Source of the DNA: Apostichopus parvimensis
Taxonomy: Eukaryota > Echinodermata > Holothuroidea > Aspidochirotida > Stichopodidae
Direction: 5' to 3'
Assembly (NCBI GenBank): GCA_000934455.1
Contig: JXUT01141787.1
Span: 1 to 49,082, forward strand
Length of the DNA stretch: 49,082 nt
The position numbers and the translations under genes are program-made. The notes beneath the pieces were generated by a model, which searched no databases, was not told where the DNA came from, and worked only from the letters and a program-made list of their open reading frames with translations. The stretch's first letter is position 1. Every line of letters starts with the position of its first letter. This document shows, one piece after another, positions 44,601 to 49,082 of this stretch.

Positions 44601-47223
44601 AAACTTATTATCTTGCAGTAATGTATATGTATGTATGTATGTATTTTAGATCCTCCTGCAAGCAGGAACTCGCGAAGAAGCCATCATTGGCTTATCAAAG
44701 CCACAAGCTGACCGAATTCCGTCTCTTAGATTGATATTTAACGTCCATGATTATGAATTGTCAATTTTCAACAACTCTGTAACTGGACAACATACATTAA
44801 TCTAGGAGTGACTCGAACTCGGGACCTTATGATTGAAAGGCACCGGCGTTAACCTCTGAGCTAACACTACACAGTAAAAACTAAAACACACAGTAAAAAA
44901 CACTCCATATGTAAAAAGATAAGCAGTTAAAAGAGGGTGTTTGTTTGTTTTGAATTTAGGATCTTGCCGTGGAGGTATCCAATGAGACCAAGCATTATCA
45001 ACCTAAACCTCAATCAGAGGTAGTAGACCCACTCCTCTCAGCCAGAGAACAGTCTCTGGCATCATCTCTCTTAAACTTGAGTGCCGAGGATTGGCAGGAA
45101 TTTATTGATGAAGATCATGGGGGTGATGAACACAAGAAGGTGAGGATTTTTGCATCTCTTTATTTTTTTTTTTAAATGTAAGGTTTGACCATCCCAAATC
45201 CTCCCTAAAGGTTTCATTTTTCATATTGTGATAGATGAATGTTTTTTTGGAATACTTAGTCAGCTGAAACACCCTAGCAAAGAATAAACTAGATTTGCAT
45301 TCTTCCAAACCTATAAGAACAGGCATGTGAAAGGATTTCCCTGTGATAACTCCCTGTGTGAGAAGTCCCATTTCATAATTAGTTTTTGTATGTGAGCAAA
45401 ATATGAATACATAGGGATACAGGGTATGTTATTTCTGTTGTATTTATTGCAGTTGTCACAAAACTATCTAAAACTTTGGACATTGGTACATCTAAAAAAT
45501 TCGGACAAAAACTAAATTCTTTGTAGTAAATCCACCCCAAAACTCATTTAACATTGCATACCCTAGATATGTATATTACTGAGTGATATGAATATGCGTC
45601 ATGTGTGTGGCAGGACGAAAGTGTTCAAGGACACGTCGAGGGTTAACAAAATACCAAAATACCCAGGAAAGGAAAAAGGACAGAGCTTGATTAGGGCTCA
45701 GTAAAGACTAAAAGGTTTGGCCACACCAGCTTTCTTCTTGTAGATTTGTTACAAGGTGACATCTGGATAGGGTATGCCTCCTGTCATCAAGTCAAGCATG
45801 TTTAACGTAACGTAATGTGCTGTTTGCGATCAGGTCTTCCTTTGTTCTCATATACATATTTGACTTTCTTTTTTTCAGGGAGAGAATTTAACAGAAGAGT
45901 TTGACAAACTGAACAAAATCTTGGAATCAAAGGTTTGATTTCATTCATTTGGTTTTATTCATATCAACTAGTTTATACTTTTTTCAAAAATTGTATAAAA
46001 AATATATAAATTTTTGCAAAATTACCAAATATTCACACAAACTTCCTTTAATATGAAACAAATCCAATACAACTGCAAGGTTAAAAATGAGATATATGAA
46101 AAACAATATATGTAAAGTGATTGGCAGTTCCATCCATGTAAGGCACTTTCAACCTTATTGTGAATTATTGATTGAAGTAATATAATCCGAGTATTAATTA
46201 TTCTAGGACAACAGTATGTGAGCACTTTTACATAATCAATTCCAATTATAGAATCCATTACAAAAACAGTGATATTACTCTGTCTTTCATCATATGTAAT
46301 TTCTTCTTTACTACCATTAACCTACTTACATAGTTAATAACCTACCATGAGTTACAAACTTATCTCACATTTATTGTTCTCTTTGTTTCTTTTACAAACA
46401 AAGTACTAATTAATTACTAGCAATTCCTTAAAAAATAAAACAATCCTTCCATTGCTAATAAACTGCCAAACCACCCAAGGTTCCAAGGGAAGATTGTTAG
46501 TGTTATAAAAGTTGTCTGACTAAAGATTGATATTTGTTTTACATAAACCATCCCTTAGCAATTTTAATAAACCATTGCAATACCCAGCCCAATTGGCAGT
46601 AAAAGTTTAAATCTTTAATGAATACAGATATGCAAACTATAGCTAAATTAATTTGTTTATTTAAGAGGTATAAGTAAGATAATACCCACCATGACTTTTG
46701 TGGGACCACAGCAAATCCAAGTAATTACAGTATGTCAGTTAAATATCACAGCTATCAATATAAACACAGACAAACCTATAGATATTCACAAGCTGTGAAA
46801 ACTAATGTCACCCTCCCTCTCCCCTTTCCACTCCCCTTTCCACACCCATCCCACCAGCTTGAACAATGCTTTATATAATATACTTTCCATCAGTACCAAT
46901 AAGCACAAGCCCTGTGTAATTACATCTCTTTGCTTCAAATGTAAGTAAATTTGAAGAAAGGTGAACTATGTCGACTTCTCTACTAGCCCAATGATTTACC
47001 TTTAAACTGTTTTGAAAGAGCAAAGAAGCTATTGTCTAGTGAGATTCAACCCCCCACCCCAACCCCCACCCCATGACCTCAGGTAGACAAGTCTCTGCGT
47101 ATAGTGACTTAACATGAATTGTAATCATAACATTATCTCTGTATTTCTTTTCATTTTCAGACCTTCAACAGTCAGATGGTCATAGAGATGTTTAGAAAAA
47201 CCTTTCTGCATAGATCTAGATGA
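17574..47223 (+). CDS. CNTLN: Centlein, centrosomal coiled-coil protein, complete coding region
   Basis: Thirty-four exons join into one open frame of about 1253 codons plus stop; every junction keeps phase. Centlein is a centrosomal linker protein that in vertebrates helps hold centrioles together with CEP250/C-Nap1 and CEP68. Identification rests on recalled similarity to human centlein (about 1400 residues): ADKEFVWSLWKRLQVANPD (residues 54-72), then DRKVLEILHIKD; NSDAVWNELTYYK (525-537); and near the C-terminus ALAAEQLQGL and SLASSLLNLSAEDWQEFI (1187-1204). Most of the chain is heptad-like Leu/Glu/Lys/Gln sequence, as expected for a coiled coil, with a basic, low-complexity interruption at about 726-768. 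Exon ends are listed separately. All introns are GT-AG except one apparent GC-AG after exon 31. The ATG at 17574 is chosen because it is the only one giving an open frame in phase with exon 2; an overlapping upstream ORF precedes it. Confidence 0.94.
18651..18709 (+). CDS. CNTLN: Centlein exon 2
   Basis: Acceptor CAACTTTAG, donor GTAATC. Residues 34-53, ELARLRAEKQVLHEDLVQCK, directly before the conserved ADKEFVW block, as in human centlein. Intron 2 shows nothing recognisable. Confidence 0.9.
19359..19447 (+). CDS. CNTLN: Centlein exon 3 (family signature)
   Basis: Acceptor GATTTCAG, donor GTACCG. Residues 54-82 begin ADKEFVWSLWKRLQVANPD, the most conserved N-terminal stretch of centlein, and end SMVLQR with the Arg codon split. 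Intron 3 shows nothing recognisable. Confidence 0.96.
19904..19988 (+). CDS. CNTLN: Centlein exon 4
   Basis: Acceptor CTCCCTTCAG, donor GTAAAA. Residues 83-111, EKEKNELKDRKVLEILHIKD then DRIGELDK, aligning with the human segment after the signature block. Intron 4 shows nothing recognisable. Confidence 0.96.
20338..20381 (+). CDS. CNTLN: Centlein exon 5
   Basis: Acceptor TTTTCATAG, donor GTAAAT. Residues 112-125, ILTQQTETNKAAMK plus a split Arg. A 44-base micro-exon, supported by phase on both sides. Intron 5 (870 bp) shows nothing recognisable. Confidence 0.88.
21252..21336 (+). CDS. CNTLN: Centlein exon 6
   Basis: Acceptor ATGAACAG, donor GTAGGT. Residues 126-154, RIEEIEKAKTQLEKELEQKV..., strongly heptad-like. 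The next intron holds an inverted copy of repeat R1 and a 31-bp minisatellite. Confidence 0.93.
21374..21604 (-). repeat. Dispersed repeat family R1, copy in centlein intron 6
   Basis: The reverse complement of this segment aligns with 13640-13839 of the XPA intron, including GAGAGCTGCCCAATA and CTACTGGCAAATGG. The two copies are in opposite orientation. Confidence 0.7.
21876..22023 (+). repeat. Minisatellite, five ~31-bp units
   Basis: Units of GTTAAATACAATTACATAAC followed by ACCAAAGACTC, with point differences and one deletion. It ends 116 bases before exon 7. Confidence 0.95.
22140..22221 (+). CDS. CNTLN: Centlein exon 7
   Basis: Acceptor CGTTCGCAG, donor GTGAGT. Residues 155-181, KEELKSETGREVAMRDDK then ILRLTEENK, plus one base that makes Arg with exon 8. 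Intron 7 contains an exon-like fragment at 22419 that was not accepted. Confidence 0.92.
22852..22955 (+). CDS. CNTLN: Centlein exon 8
   Basis: Acceptor TTTTGGCAG, donor GTAAAT. Residues 182-216, RLSYENKRLTTVLDQHREEL and then TGIEEKNSMLMDKIK. The join from exon 7 gives EENKRLSYENKRL, which reads naturally. The next intron has a polypurine tract at 23087-23150 and a poly-G near 23249-23258. Confidence 0.92.
23736..23792 (+). CDS. CNTLN: Centlein exon 9
   Basis: Acceptor CCACTAG, donor GTTGGT. Residues 217-235, EMEKDIHGIGISAEVAAKE, in phase 0 at both ends. The following intron holds a ~73-bp minisatellite. Confidence 0.88.
24013..24370 (+). repeat. Minisatellite, about five ~73-bp units
   Basis: Units begin GCCGAGATAGAAGGAA at 24013, 24087, 24160 and 24232, with a diverged ACCGAGATAGAAGAAA at about 24304. 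Two alternating variants (ATAGTACATAG and GTAGTATTTAG) suggest a higher-order dimer. Confidence 0.95.
24547..24644 (+). CDS. CNTLN: Centlein exon 10
   Basis: Acceptor TTTACATAG, donor GTATGT. Residues 236-267, HSMAAVHLGQAEQDAVQWM then TRAKIAEEELEKLR. The next intron has a poly-G near 25048-25060 and nothing else recognised. Confidence 0.92.
25232..25341 (+). CDS. CNTLN: Centlein exon 11
   Basis: Acceptor TATTTTACAG, donor GTACTA (weak). Residues 268-304, NKHSQLKKSYQETLDHTAQQ then LQVITQLQTLQAETQT. HTAQQ resembles the human HTAQQAELIQQLQ segment. Intron 11 shows a C-rich run near 25770 only. Confidence 0.92.
25823..25875 (+). CDS. CNTLN: Centlein exon 12
   Basis: Acceptor CCTTTTCAG, donor GTAAGT. 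Residues 305-322, MLKTQENAHLIEASNYQA. It aligns with the human NQEDVHTAESISYQKL region. The next intron holds a LINE fragment. Confidence 0.92.
26100..26500 (-). mobile_element. 5'-truncated non-LTR retrotransposon (LINE) 3' fragment
   Basis: On the - strand an open frame from about 26500 to 26191 reads a Trp-rich stretch and then SSCTRGHCLKLQKSHSRINI, NSFSNRVVNEWNGLPEKVV and FKNALDKHF. TRGHxxKLxKxxxRxNxRxxxFSxRVVxxWNxLP is the usual C-terminal end of many LINE reverse-transcriptase proteins. It is followed by a short 3'UTR and a tail of CTAAA repeats (26090-26113 on the + strand as TTTAG). The rest of the protein is missing, so the copy is dead. Confidence 0.8.
26703..26902 (+). CDS. CNTLN: Centlein exon 13
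   Basis: Acceptor CATCGACAG, donor GTAAAT. Residues 323-388 start VNKELQRRYEAVKKSEDALQ, matching human YNELHxCFETTKSNEAML. The second half is acidic and less conserved. An internal GAG|GTAAAG at 26798/26799 would give a shorter phase-0 exon that could join exon 15 directly, skipping exon 14. Intron 13 contains a tRNA-derived SINE. Confidence 0.88.
27135..27440 (+). mobile_element. tRNA-derived SINE (Ser/Leu-type tRNA head)
   Basis: A tRNA-like head at about 27135-27217 has an A box (TGCCGAGTGGATATAGG) and a B box (GGTTTGATTCC, 27197-27207). An unrelated body of about 190 bp follows, then a microsatellite tail of ATT/ATG units to about 27440. Head, body and simple tail are the layout of a SINE. 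The long head with extra arm resembles Ser or Leu tRNAs. Target duplications were not clear. Confidence 0.78.
28105..28138 (+). CDS. CNTLN: Centlein exon 14 (micro-exon)
   Basis: Acceptor TTTCCAACAG, donor GTGAGA. Only 34 bases, residues 389-400 RSSWLKQVTSTK. Phase fits exon 13's distal donor and exon 15, but the sequence is not conserved enough to be sure; it may be alternatively spliced. Intron 14 contains an unexplained 148-codon open frame on the - strand. Confidence 0.7.
29083..29274 (+). CDS. CNTLN: Centlein exon 15
   Basis: Acceptor CATATGCAG, donor GTCAGT. Residues 401-464, starting SSLTQTDVGQHW and ending KSHLERKVEDLQKLLLLK. It is the linker plus the start of the next coiled coil. 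Intron 15 shows a possible short R1 remnant at 29668-29712. Confidence 0.92.
29976..30094 (+). CDS. CNTLN: Centlein exon 16
   Basis: Acceptor AACTTTTAG, donor GTGAGT. Residues 465-503, DEEVNQIKQAHQGRLSRLQ then SLQSANNILKEQIETYEEN. It aligns with human RDAHEKRKERLQMLQTNYRA. The intron contains a tRNA-like sequence and a 52-bp minisatellite. Confidence 0.94.
30342..30417 (+). repeat. Degenerate tRNA-like sequence (possible SINE head)
   Basis: GGATAACTCAGTTGTTACAG resembles a tRNA A box and AACTGGATCAATCCC a B box, about 40 bases apart. The stems do not fold cleanly. It may be an old SINE head in centlein intron 16. Confidence 0.4.
30759..30914 (+). repeat. Minisatellite, three 52-bp units
   Basis: Units GAAcATATAAACAGTGATCT followed by TSAGTAGTATATTAATG and TTTATAATGAAAGTT start at 30759, 30811 and 30863. 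Few differences, so it is recent. Confidence 0.95.
31045..31173 (+). CDS. CNTLN: Centlein exon 17 (second family signature)
   Basis: Acceptor AAAACAAG (weak tract), donor GTGAGC. Residues 504-546: a Lys/Pro-rich start, then QKENSDAVWNELTYYKQRTA. It closely matches human EDSDAVWNELAYFKREN. The next intron has a poly-G near 31225-31232. Confidence 0.96.
32004..32104 (+). CDS. CNTLN: Centlein exon 18
   Basis: Acceptor ATCCTTTAG, donor GTTTTC (weak). Residues 547-580, MRLQEKFDQLQVQTAADAST then LEELTQCLQEDKR, aligning with human MNLEEELDELKVHISIDKAA. The next intron has a poly-G near 32323-32332. Confidence 0.94.
32656..32741 (+). CDS. CNTLN: Centlein exon 19
   Basis: Acceptor ATCACACAG, donor GTAAAT. 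Residues 581-609, ELHTQMRRMKELKKHEENER then KKLKNLSHE. Highly charged coiled coil. Confidence 0.93.
32743..33020. repeat. Possible old interspersed repeat with (AAT)n end
   Basis: An AAT microsatellite at 32747-32762 is followed by TATAGCGCAACTTACAATAA and GCCGCGCTGTAC, then about 200 bases with higher GC than the surrounding intron. Short tandem repeats next to such blocks are common at SINE/LINE 3' ends, here in - orientation. No family was recognised. Confidence 0.4.
33238..33312 (-). repeat. tRNA-like sequence, Thr-type, degenerate (SINE head or tRNA pseudogene)
   Basis: A 75-base segment on the - strand begins GGCTGGGTAGCTGAGTTGGT and ends CAGATCCCATGTGAGCC. It has A-box and B-box matches and a CTTGTAA loop that would read as anticodon TGT. 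The D and acceptor stems are poorly paired, so it is not a working tRNA. Confidence 0.6.
33464..33552 (+). CDS. CNTLN: Centlein exon 20
   Basis: Acceptor AATTCATAG, donor GTGAGC. Residues 610-638, HSQLKASLLESEERQHEVKQ then RLAESSHET. Intron 20 begins with a GTATAT-rich microsatellite (33598-33708) and runs of AAATC. Confidence 0.93.
33598..33708 (+). repeat. GTATAT-rich microsatellite
   Basis: Alternating GTATATGT, TATACATGTA and TTGTATAT units. It creates spurious Tyr/Ile/Cys-rich open frames. Confidence 0.9.
34127..34295 (+). CDS. CNTLN: Centlein exon 21
   Basis: Acceptor TTGGAACAG, donor GTTAGT. Residues 639-695, RVLKAECNRLESESTENQSK..., then KVARLKTSLIRMRKKNRLLV. This matches the human KLKEGNKKLMKENDFLKSLL style of charged coiled coil. 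Confidence 0.94.
34805..34896 (+). CDS. CNTLN: Centlein exon 22
   Basis: Acceptor GTTTTTCCAG, donor GTACAA. Residues 696-725, LDEKLNQTLDRMSQILTDGD then EEEYTENNSQ. The next intron contains a 48-bp duplication and MITE copy 2. Confidence 0.92.
35105..35198 (+). repeat. Two 48-bp direct units abutting MITE copy 2
   Basis: GATGAATTGAATTGGCTTAA... is present at 35105 and 35153, nearly identical. The second unit ends at the TTAA target of the MITE. Confidence 0.92.
35201..35568. mobile_element. 368-bp MITE, copy 2, with TTAA flanks
   Basis: Same family and orientation as 3436-3800. Ends are AGGCATTGAAGACTCACCCC on the left and GTGAGTCTTCACACCCG on the right, flanked by TTAA at 35197-35200 and 35569-35572. 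It lies in centlein intron 22. Confidence 0.8.
36109..36235 (+). CDS. CNTLN: Centlein exon 23 (basic, non-coiled segment)
   Basis: Acceptor CGGAACAG, donor GTATTA. Residues 726-768, DEDDYPPRRRLAPKMATST then PRKRNASGRKHHRSSTW. Proline, arginine and lysine break the coiled coil; a basic cluster here is compatible with a nuclear-localisation or microtubule-binding segment (inference). Human centlein has a similar basic interruption. Intron 23 has a G-rich stretch at 36818-36860 resembling a decayed hAT MITE. Confidence 0.92.
37015..37075 (+). repeat. Two ~39-bp direct units (GTTTAAAACGCTGTTTGTGC)
   Basis: GTTTAAAACGCTGTTTGTGC and the following TGGAYRGCGTTCAGAACTGC occur twice in a row at about 36995-37073, in centlein intron 23. 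Confidence 0.85.
37666..37786 (+). CDS. CNTLN: Centlein exon 24
   Basis: Acceptor TTCTTCCAG, donor GTATGG. Residues 769-808, FHSVQKHLTRMARAYEEDHV then GEIIWKQVSTQTDAEQFGG, comparable to human HHTVLNHSIKVMSNVFENLS and the SDSEAQTSQT region. A SINE begins ten bases after the exon and the frame stays open into it. Confidence 0.93.
37796..38015 (-). mobile_element. tRNA-derived SINE, family S2, copy 1
   Basis: On the - strand the element starts GTGTTAGCTCAGTGGTTAAT (A box) with a B box AAGTTCGAGTCAC about 45 bases on. The body ends GGAGGATCTAAAATACA at 37796 followed by a GTAT-type simple tail. It is about 90% identical to 44637-44867 and in the same orientation. Target duplications are not evident. 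Confidence 0.85.
38325..38655 (+). repeat. Minisatellite, six ~56-bp units each carrying a splice acceptor
   Basis: Units of GTTTATTACTGGCTAAACAT, ACAGGATATACTTTTCATGT and AGGTATAACTCTATGT are repeated six times. Each contains CTTTTCATGTAG|GTRTAACTC, a pyrimidine tract and AG. The sixth copy's AG (38645-38646) is the acceptor of exon 25, whose first ten bases are also part of the unit. Confidence 0.93.
38647..38769 (+). CDS. CNTLN: Centlein exon 25
   Basis: Acceptor TTTTTATGTAG, donor GTAACA. Residues 809-849, GVTPKKFLNVGVGDLDIND then ETSTNASEDSRSNSPAVTNQ. TPKKFLNV resembles human TPKDYFHD. A hydrophilic linker. Intron 25 (1.6 kb) holds three diverged tandem units at 39110-39960. Confidence 0.9.
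39110..39960 (+). repeat. Three diverged tandem units of about 200-310 bp
   Basis: Blocks CCTTCAGATATGGATYCACT, GAATTGTSTGGTATTGTACT, GACCTCTAAAGTwACCTGAT and ATAACTAAAACTTCATT recur in the same order around 39130, 39340 and 39640. Copies differ by 15-25% and by indels. Confidence 0.8.
40372..40472 (+). CDS. CNTLN: Centlein exon 26
   Basis: Acceptor TGTTGAAG, donor GTAAAT. Residues 850-883, DITKPLLRTKASPGIKTKSS then VRNLQHRISTLQQQ, aligning with human ILLRERIISLQQQNSVLQ, the start of the C-terminal coiled coil. The next intron ends with a GATA/GACA microsatellite. Confidence 0.95.
41034..41085 (+). repeat. GATA/GACA microsatellite
   Basis: About 12 units of GATA interspersed with GACA in centlein intron 26, 85 bases before exon 27. 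Confidence 0.95.
41170..41301 (+). CDS. CNTLN: Centlein exon 27
   Basis: Acceptor TCCTATGAAG, donor GTTAGT. Residues 884-927, VTLLKEMKNALQKNQEEMKV..., then ATHQLQTTRQTVQ, matching human VLQNAKKTAELSVKEYKEVN and FQTSRQTIKKL. Phase 0 at both ends. Confidence 0.95.
41306..41443 (+). repeat. Minisatellite, three 46-bp units starting at the exon 27 donor
   Basis: Units GTCTGTGAGAGGTACACRAA, CACAYGGATAGATTGATTGA and TAGCTA start at 41306, 41352 and 41398. The first begins five bases inside the intron. Confidence 0.93.
41545..41679 (+). CDS. CNTLN: Centlein exon 28
   Basis: Acceptor TTATTGCAG, donor GTAAGT. Residues 928-972, RLSRELESSRTENALVKEQL..., then STKQMEDRLK. Phase 0 at both ends. Confidence 0.95.
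41990..42108 (+). repeat. Minisatellite, four ~29-bp units
   Basis: CTGTCTTATATCTGGACTTG followed by TATTGAGTC, four times. Upstream at 41950-41982 is a short TGTGTCAGCAA repeat. Confidence 0.95.
42375..42472 (+). CDS. CNTLN: Centlein exon 29
   Basis: Acceptor GTTTGCAG, donor GTAAGT. Residues 973-1004, TQSQEMGRQSGLIKTLREQN then EEQATTIQTLQD. The next intron has the longest poly-G run in the window, about 42560-42576. Confidence 0.94.
42560..42576 (+). repeat. Poly-G tract, longest in window
   Basis: About 17 consecutive G on the sense strand of centlein intron 29. Confidence 0.9.
43019..43283 (+). CDS. CNTLN: Centlein exon 30 (largest coding exon)
   Basis: Acceptor CTCTTCAG, donor GTAAGG. 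Residues 1005-1093, VKKSDKDSKQKRSLIEDLQG..., NKKIEMESLKKQLIVAKKEK and ENYEHRWIETKKALEKQ. It aligns well with human NKKVSIDSLKQRLNVAVKEK and YEQMYQKSKEELEKK. Intron 30 has a poly-G near 43601-43607 and a - strand T/A run. Confidence 0.96.
44114..44299 (+). CDS. CNTLN: Centlein exon 31 (apparent GC donor)
   Basis: Acceptor AATCACTCAG. Residues 1094-1155, KSLTDLSRSRQQEAEKSLNQ, LEALAAEQLQGLTQQSEETM and LKELRNRQREYRRVIK. After AAG comes GCTAGT, not GT. Ending here in phase 0 gives REYRRVIK|DLAVEV, which aligns without a gap to human EFTTFVKALAKEL. The nearest GT (AGA|GTCATC, nine bases earlier) would delete VIK. Confidence 0.85.
44637..44867 (-). mobile_element. tRNA-derived SINE, family S2, copy 2
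   Basis: Second copy of the element at 37796-38015, also antisense to centlein. The tRNA-like head lies at its right end (A box TTAGCTCAGAGGTTAA, B box GAGTTCGAGTCAC on the - strand). The other end runs into GTAT repeats at 44622-44641. It sits in the intron that begins with the GC donor. Confidence 0.87.
44960..45139 (+). CDS. CNTLN: Centlein exon 32 (C-terminal signature)
   Basis: Acceptor TGAATTTAG, donor GTGAGG. Residues 1156-1215 start DLAVEVSNETKHYQPK and contain QSLASSLLNLSAEDWQEFID, the match to human QTLAASILNISRSDLEEILD. Phase 0 at both ends. Intron 32 shows nothing recognisable. Confidence 0.96.
45879..45932 (+). CDS. CNTLN: Centlein exon 33
   Basis: Acceptor CTTTTTTTCAG, donor GTTTGA. 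Residues 1216-1233, GENLTEEFDKLNKILESK. Intron 33 (1.2 kb) is AT-rich, with C-rich runs near 46800-46850 and 47050-47075 and nothing else recognised. Confidence 0.92.
47161..47223 (+). CDS. CNTLN: Centlein last exon
   Basis: Acceptor CATTTTCAG. Residues 1234-1253, TFNSQMVIEMFRKTFLHRSR, and TGA at 47221-47223. It is short, but phase and position fit the family's C-terminus. Confidence 0.9.
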   Translation, partial: TFNSQMVIEMFRKTFLHRSR

Positions 47224-47227
47224 CAAA

Positions 47228-47397
47228 AACACATAGTAACATTGTAACAATGATAAGTTTGAACACATAGTAACATTGCAACAATGATAAGTTTGAACAC
47301 ATAGTAACATTACAACAATGATAAGATTGAACACATAGTAACATTGCAACAATGATAAGTTTGAACACATAGTGACATTGCAACAATGATAAGTTTG
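47228..47397 (+). repeat. Five 34-bp units in the centlein 3'UTR
   Basis: Exactly 170 bases of AACACATAGTAACATTGCAA followed by CAATGATAAGTTTG, five copies with single-base differences. It starts four bases after the stop codon. It is open in several antisense frames only because 34 bp cycles through all frames. Confidence 0.97.
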
Positions 47398-47547
47398 CTC
47401 GGATTCCAGATGTGATGTTTGTGGGAATGGAAGAATCCACAAGTGAGATCACGAATCTTTCAAAGATGCAAATTTTATTAGGGCAGTCCTGTTGGATATT
47501 AAATTGATAAAAAGTCTAAATTCACCTGAAATATATGTAGTTTAAGT

Positions 47548-47553
47548 AATAAA
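47548..47553 (+). promoter_or_regulatory. Centlein polyadenylation signal AATAAA
   Basis: First AATAAA after the stop, about 325 bases downstream. A second lies at 47663-47668. Either would give a 3'UTR of roughly 350-460 bases. Confidence 0.6.
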
Positions 47554-47669
47554 AAGCATAGTAAAATATATTAAAAAAGGGATGACTTGGAAGGCATCTA
47601 ATGCTTGAGTGTTTCTAGAGTAATGGCAAATAGCACACTGATGTGAAAAAGTCATTAATGTCAATAAAA

Positions 47670-48869
47670 ACAATGCCCAAAGCCTTATTAACATTAAAGT
47701 GGGAAGAAAACGTGTTATCCATTTAAAACCCTGTGTAACAGAAACTACAGCTTATATTAGCTCTATGTTTGAAAATCTTAGCAAAAATAATATATATGGA
47801 TTGATGAACAGCCTTAAACATCAAGGTGATATCGTGGATATGTTTAGAAAAAAAAAAATCTAAAATTGCGAAGAGTTTAAAGTAAAATTTCTAGAATTGT
47901 AGAAATGCAACAAAACAGAAATTAATGACAATTTTTGCCATTTTGTTTGAGCTTAGCAGTCATTTTGAGATTTTATGAACTGTTTATCTCAACTCTTGAA
48001 TGCATTTGCAAGAATTACCATAGCACATACGAAATGACTTTTTTTTTGTTTACCATTTTGAAAAGTGATCGAGTGTCAGGCATTATCGATGTCTTAACTT
48101 TGTAGTCGTATTGTGTTCATACAATACTGGCAATATTTAAATGGAACCACTATCCATGTCCATCAGGCACTGCAAGTAACTTTATGGTTTACATGAGCAA
48201 CAAAGTTAACTAGGCTGGTCTGAGAGTCAGGTGTCTTAGCTCCTAGGGTTGATTTGCCCTCATTCAGTATCTTTCAAAGACACTGATTTCAACACACCCT
48301 GGTAGCGATATGTCTATCATATGAACCTCACAGATCGAACATTTGTCTCTTTGAAGATGTTGTGGTCTGTGTACTGTAATCCATCGCTTCTCTAGAGAGG
48401 ACGAAGAATAAGGAAAGGAAATTTATAAGTAATTCTACAGTAAAATAATGGTGTTAGGGTGTAACATTAACCCTTGGCCATTCCAAAGTAGAATGAGTAA
48501 GACAGGTCAGGTGTTTAACTATCGCACAGTTACCTTTTGAAAAGTATGTAAATATAATTTATTGAAGAGTTTAATAATAATATTTTGTGACAAATATTTA
48601 CAACTTTTCGTCATTTTTTGTGTGTGTTCTTGCGTGTTTGTGTGATTGAGATCACATGATTCTCTCACAAAATTGTAAATCAGATTTTAAGCGCAGACAT
48701 ACGGTTATGTTATTTGTTTCTTACTTTGGACTTACAAATAGACAAAATAAGCTGTATAGTTCATGTGCTAAAAGACACACTCCCTGACAGAGAGGGTACC
48801 AGATACAATGGAAAGTTGCTTAGGGTGCATACAGGGAGAGAAAAGTTGTTTGCCAGAGTTCCTTGCCAA
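47670..48869. other. Downstream of centlein, nothing recognised
   Basis: AT-rich DNA with no convincing open frame or transposon end on either strand. Confidence 0.5.
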
Positions 48870-49082
48870 TCGTTGAAATACTGGAACTGTTAAAGCATGT
48901 AACATCACAAGGCATACCTTAAAGGAGTTGAACTATTGGAACTATTAAAGCATGTTACAGCACGAGGCATACCTTAAAGGAGGTGAACTACTGTATTTGA
49001 ACTGTTAATGTATGTAACATCACAAGGTTTAATGGAGGTCAAGTATTGCAACTGATAATGTATGTAACATCACAAGGCATAC
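48870..49082 (+). repeat. Minisatellite, about four ~55-65-bp units, cut by window end
   Basis: Units contain GAACTGTTAAAGCATGTAAC then ATCACAAGGCATACCTTAAA and GGAGTTGAACTA, at about 48883, 48938, 48999 and 49049. Later copies are shorter and more diverged. The array continues past the right edge. Confidence 0.9.

Noticed and set aside
47228..47397. CRISPR-like regular repeats
   Set aside because: The units abut with no spacers and the genome is eukaryotic; it is a minisatellite.
47125..47452. Two antisense ORFs with repeated SLLQCYYVF-like peptide
   Set aside because: They are translations of the 34-bp minisatellite and show no independent coding support.

Overview
This is eukaryotic genomic DNA: AT-rich, made of short exons with GT-AG borders separated by introns of roughly 0.25 to 1.6 kb, and dense in MITEs, SINEs and minisatellites. 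Gene content and repeat style suggest a marine invertebrate deuterostome, perhaps an echinoderm such as a sea cucumber. The species is an inference; no sequence search could be run.

Three genes were reconstructed exon by exon by joining open frames at splice sites and checking codon phase. (1) On the + strand, 677-4670 holds the last four exons of a receptor-type tyrosine kinase. They encode the C-lobe of the kinase domain plus an acidic tail, 324 residues; the 5' part lies left of the window. (2) On the - strand, 15058-11177 is a complete XPA, the nucleotide-excision-repair scaffold, in five coding exons giving 277 residues with an intact C4 zinc finger. (3) On the + strand, 17574-47223 is a complete centlein (CNTLN), a centrosomal coiled-coil protein, in 34 coding exons giving about 1253 residues. 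The joined frame stays open and in phase throughout. One intron appears to use a GC donor.

Layout: 1-4670 kinase exons, with a 910-bp element with terminal inverted repeats and a 365-bp MITE in introns; about 4671-6650 kinase 3'UTR; about 6650-11050 intergenic, with a hAT-type MITE, a segmental duplication, a long hairpin, a hammerhead-like motif and minisatellites; 11050-15058 XPA; 15059-17573 a divergent spacer shared by XPA and centlein, with a second hAT-type MITE; 17574-47223 centlein; then a 3'UTR that opens with five copies of a 34-bp repeat; the window ends inside another minisatellite.

The three proteins act at different places (membrane signalling, DNA repair, centriole cohesion), and nothing shows that they work together. 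XPA and centlein are head to head across about 2.5 kb and might share a promoter region. The most unusual structures are a six-copy minisatellite in which every copy carries a splice-acceptor-like site, the last one being the real acceptor of centlein exon 25; the GC-AG intron; elements with readable target-site duplications; and an HGD rather than HRD catalytic loop in the kinase.
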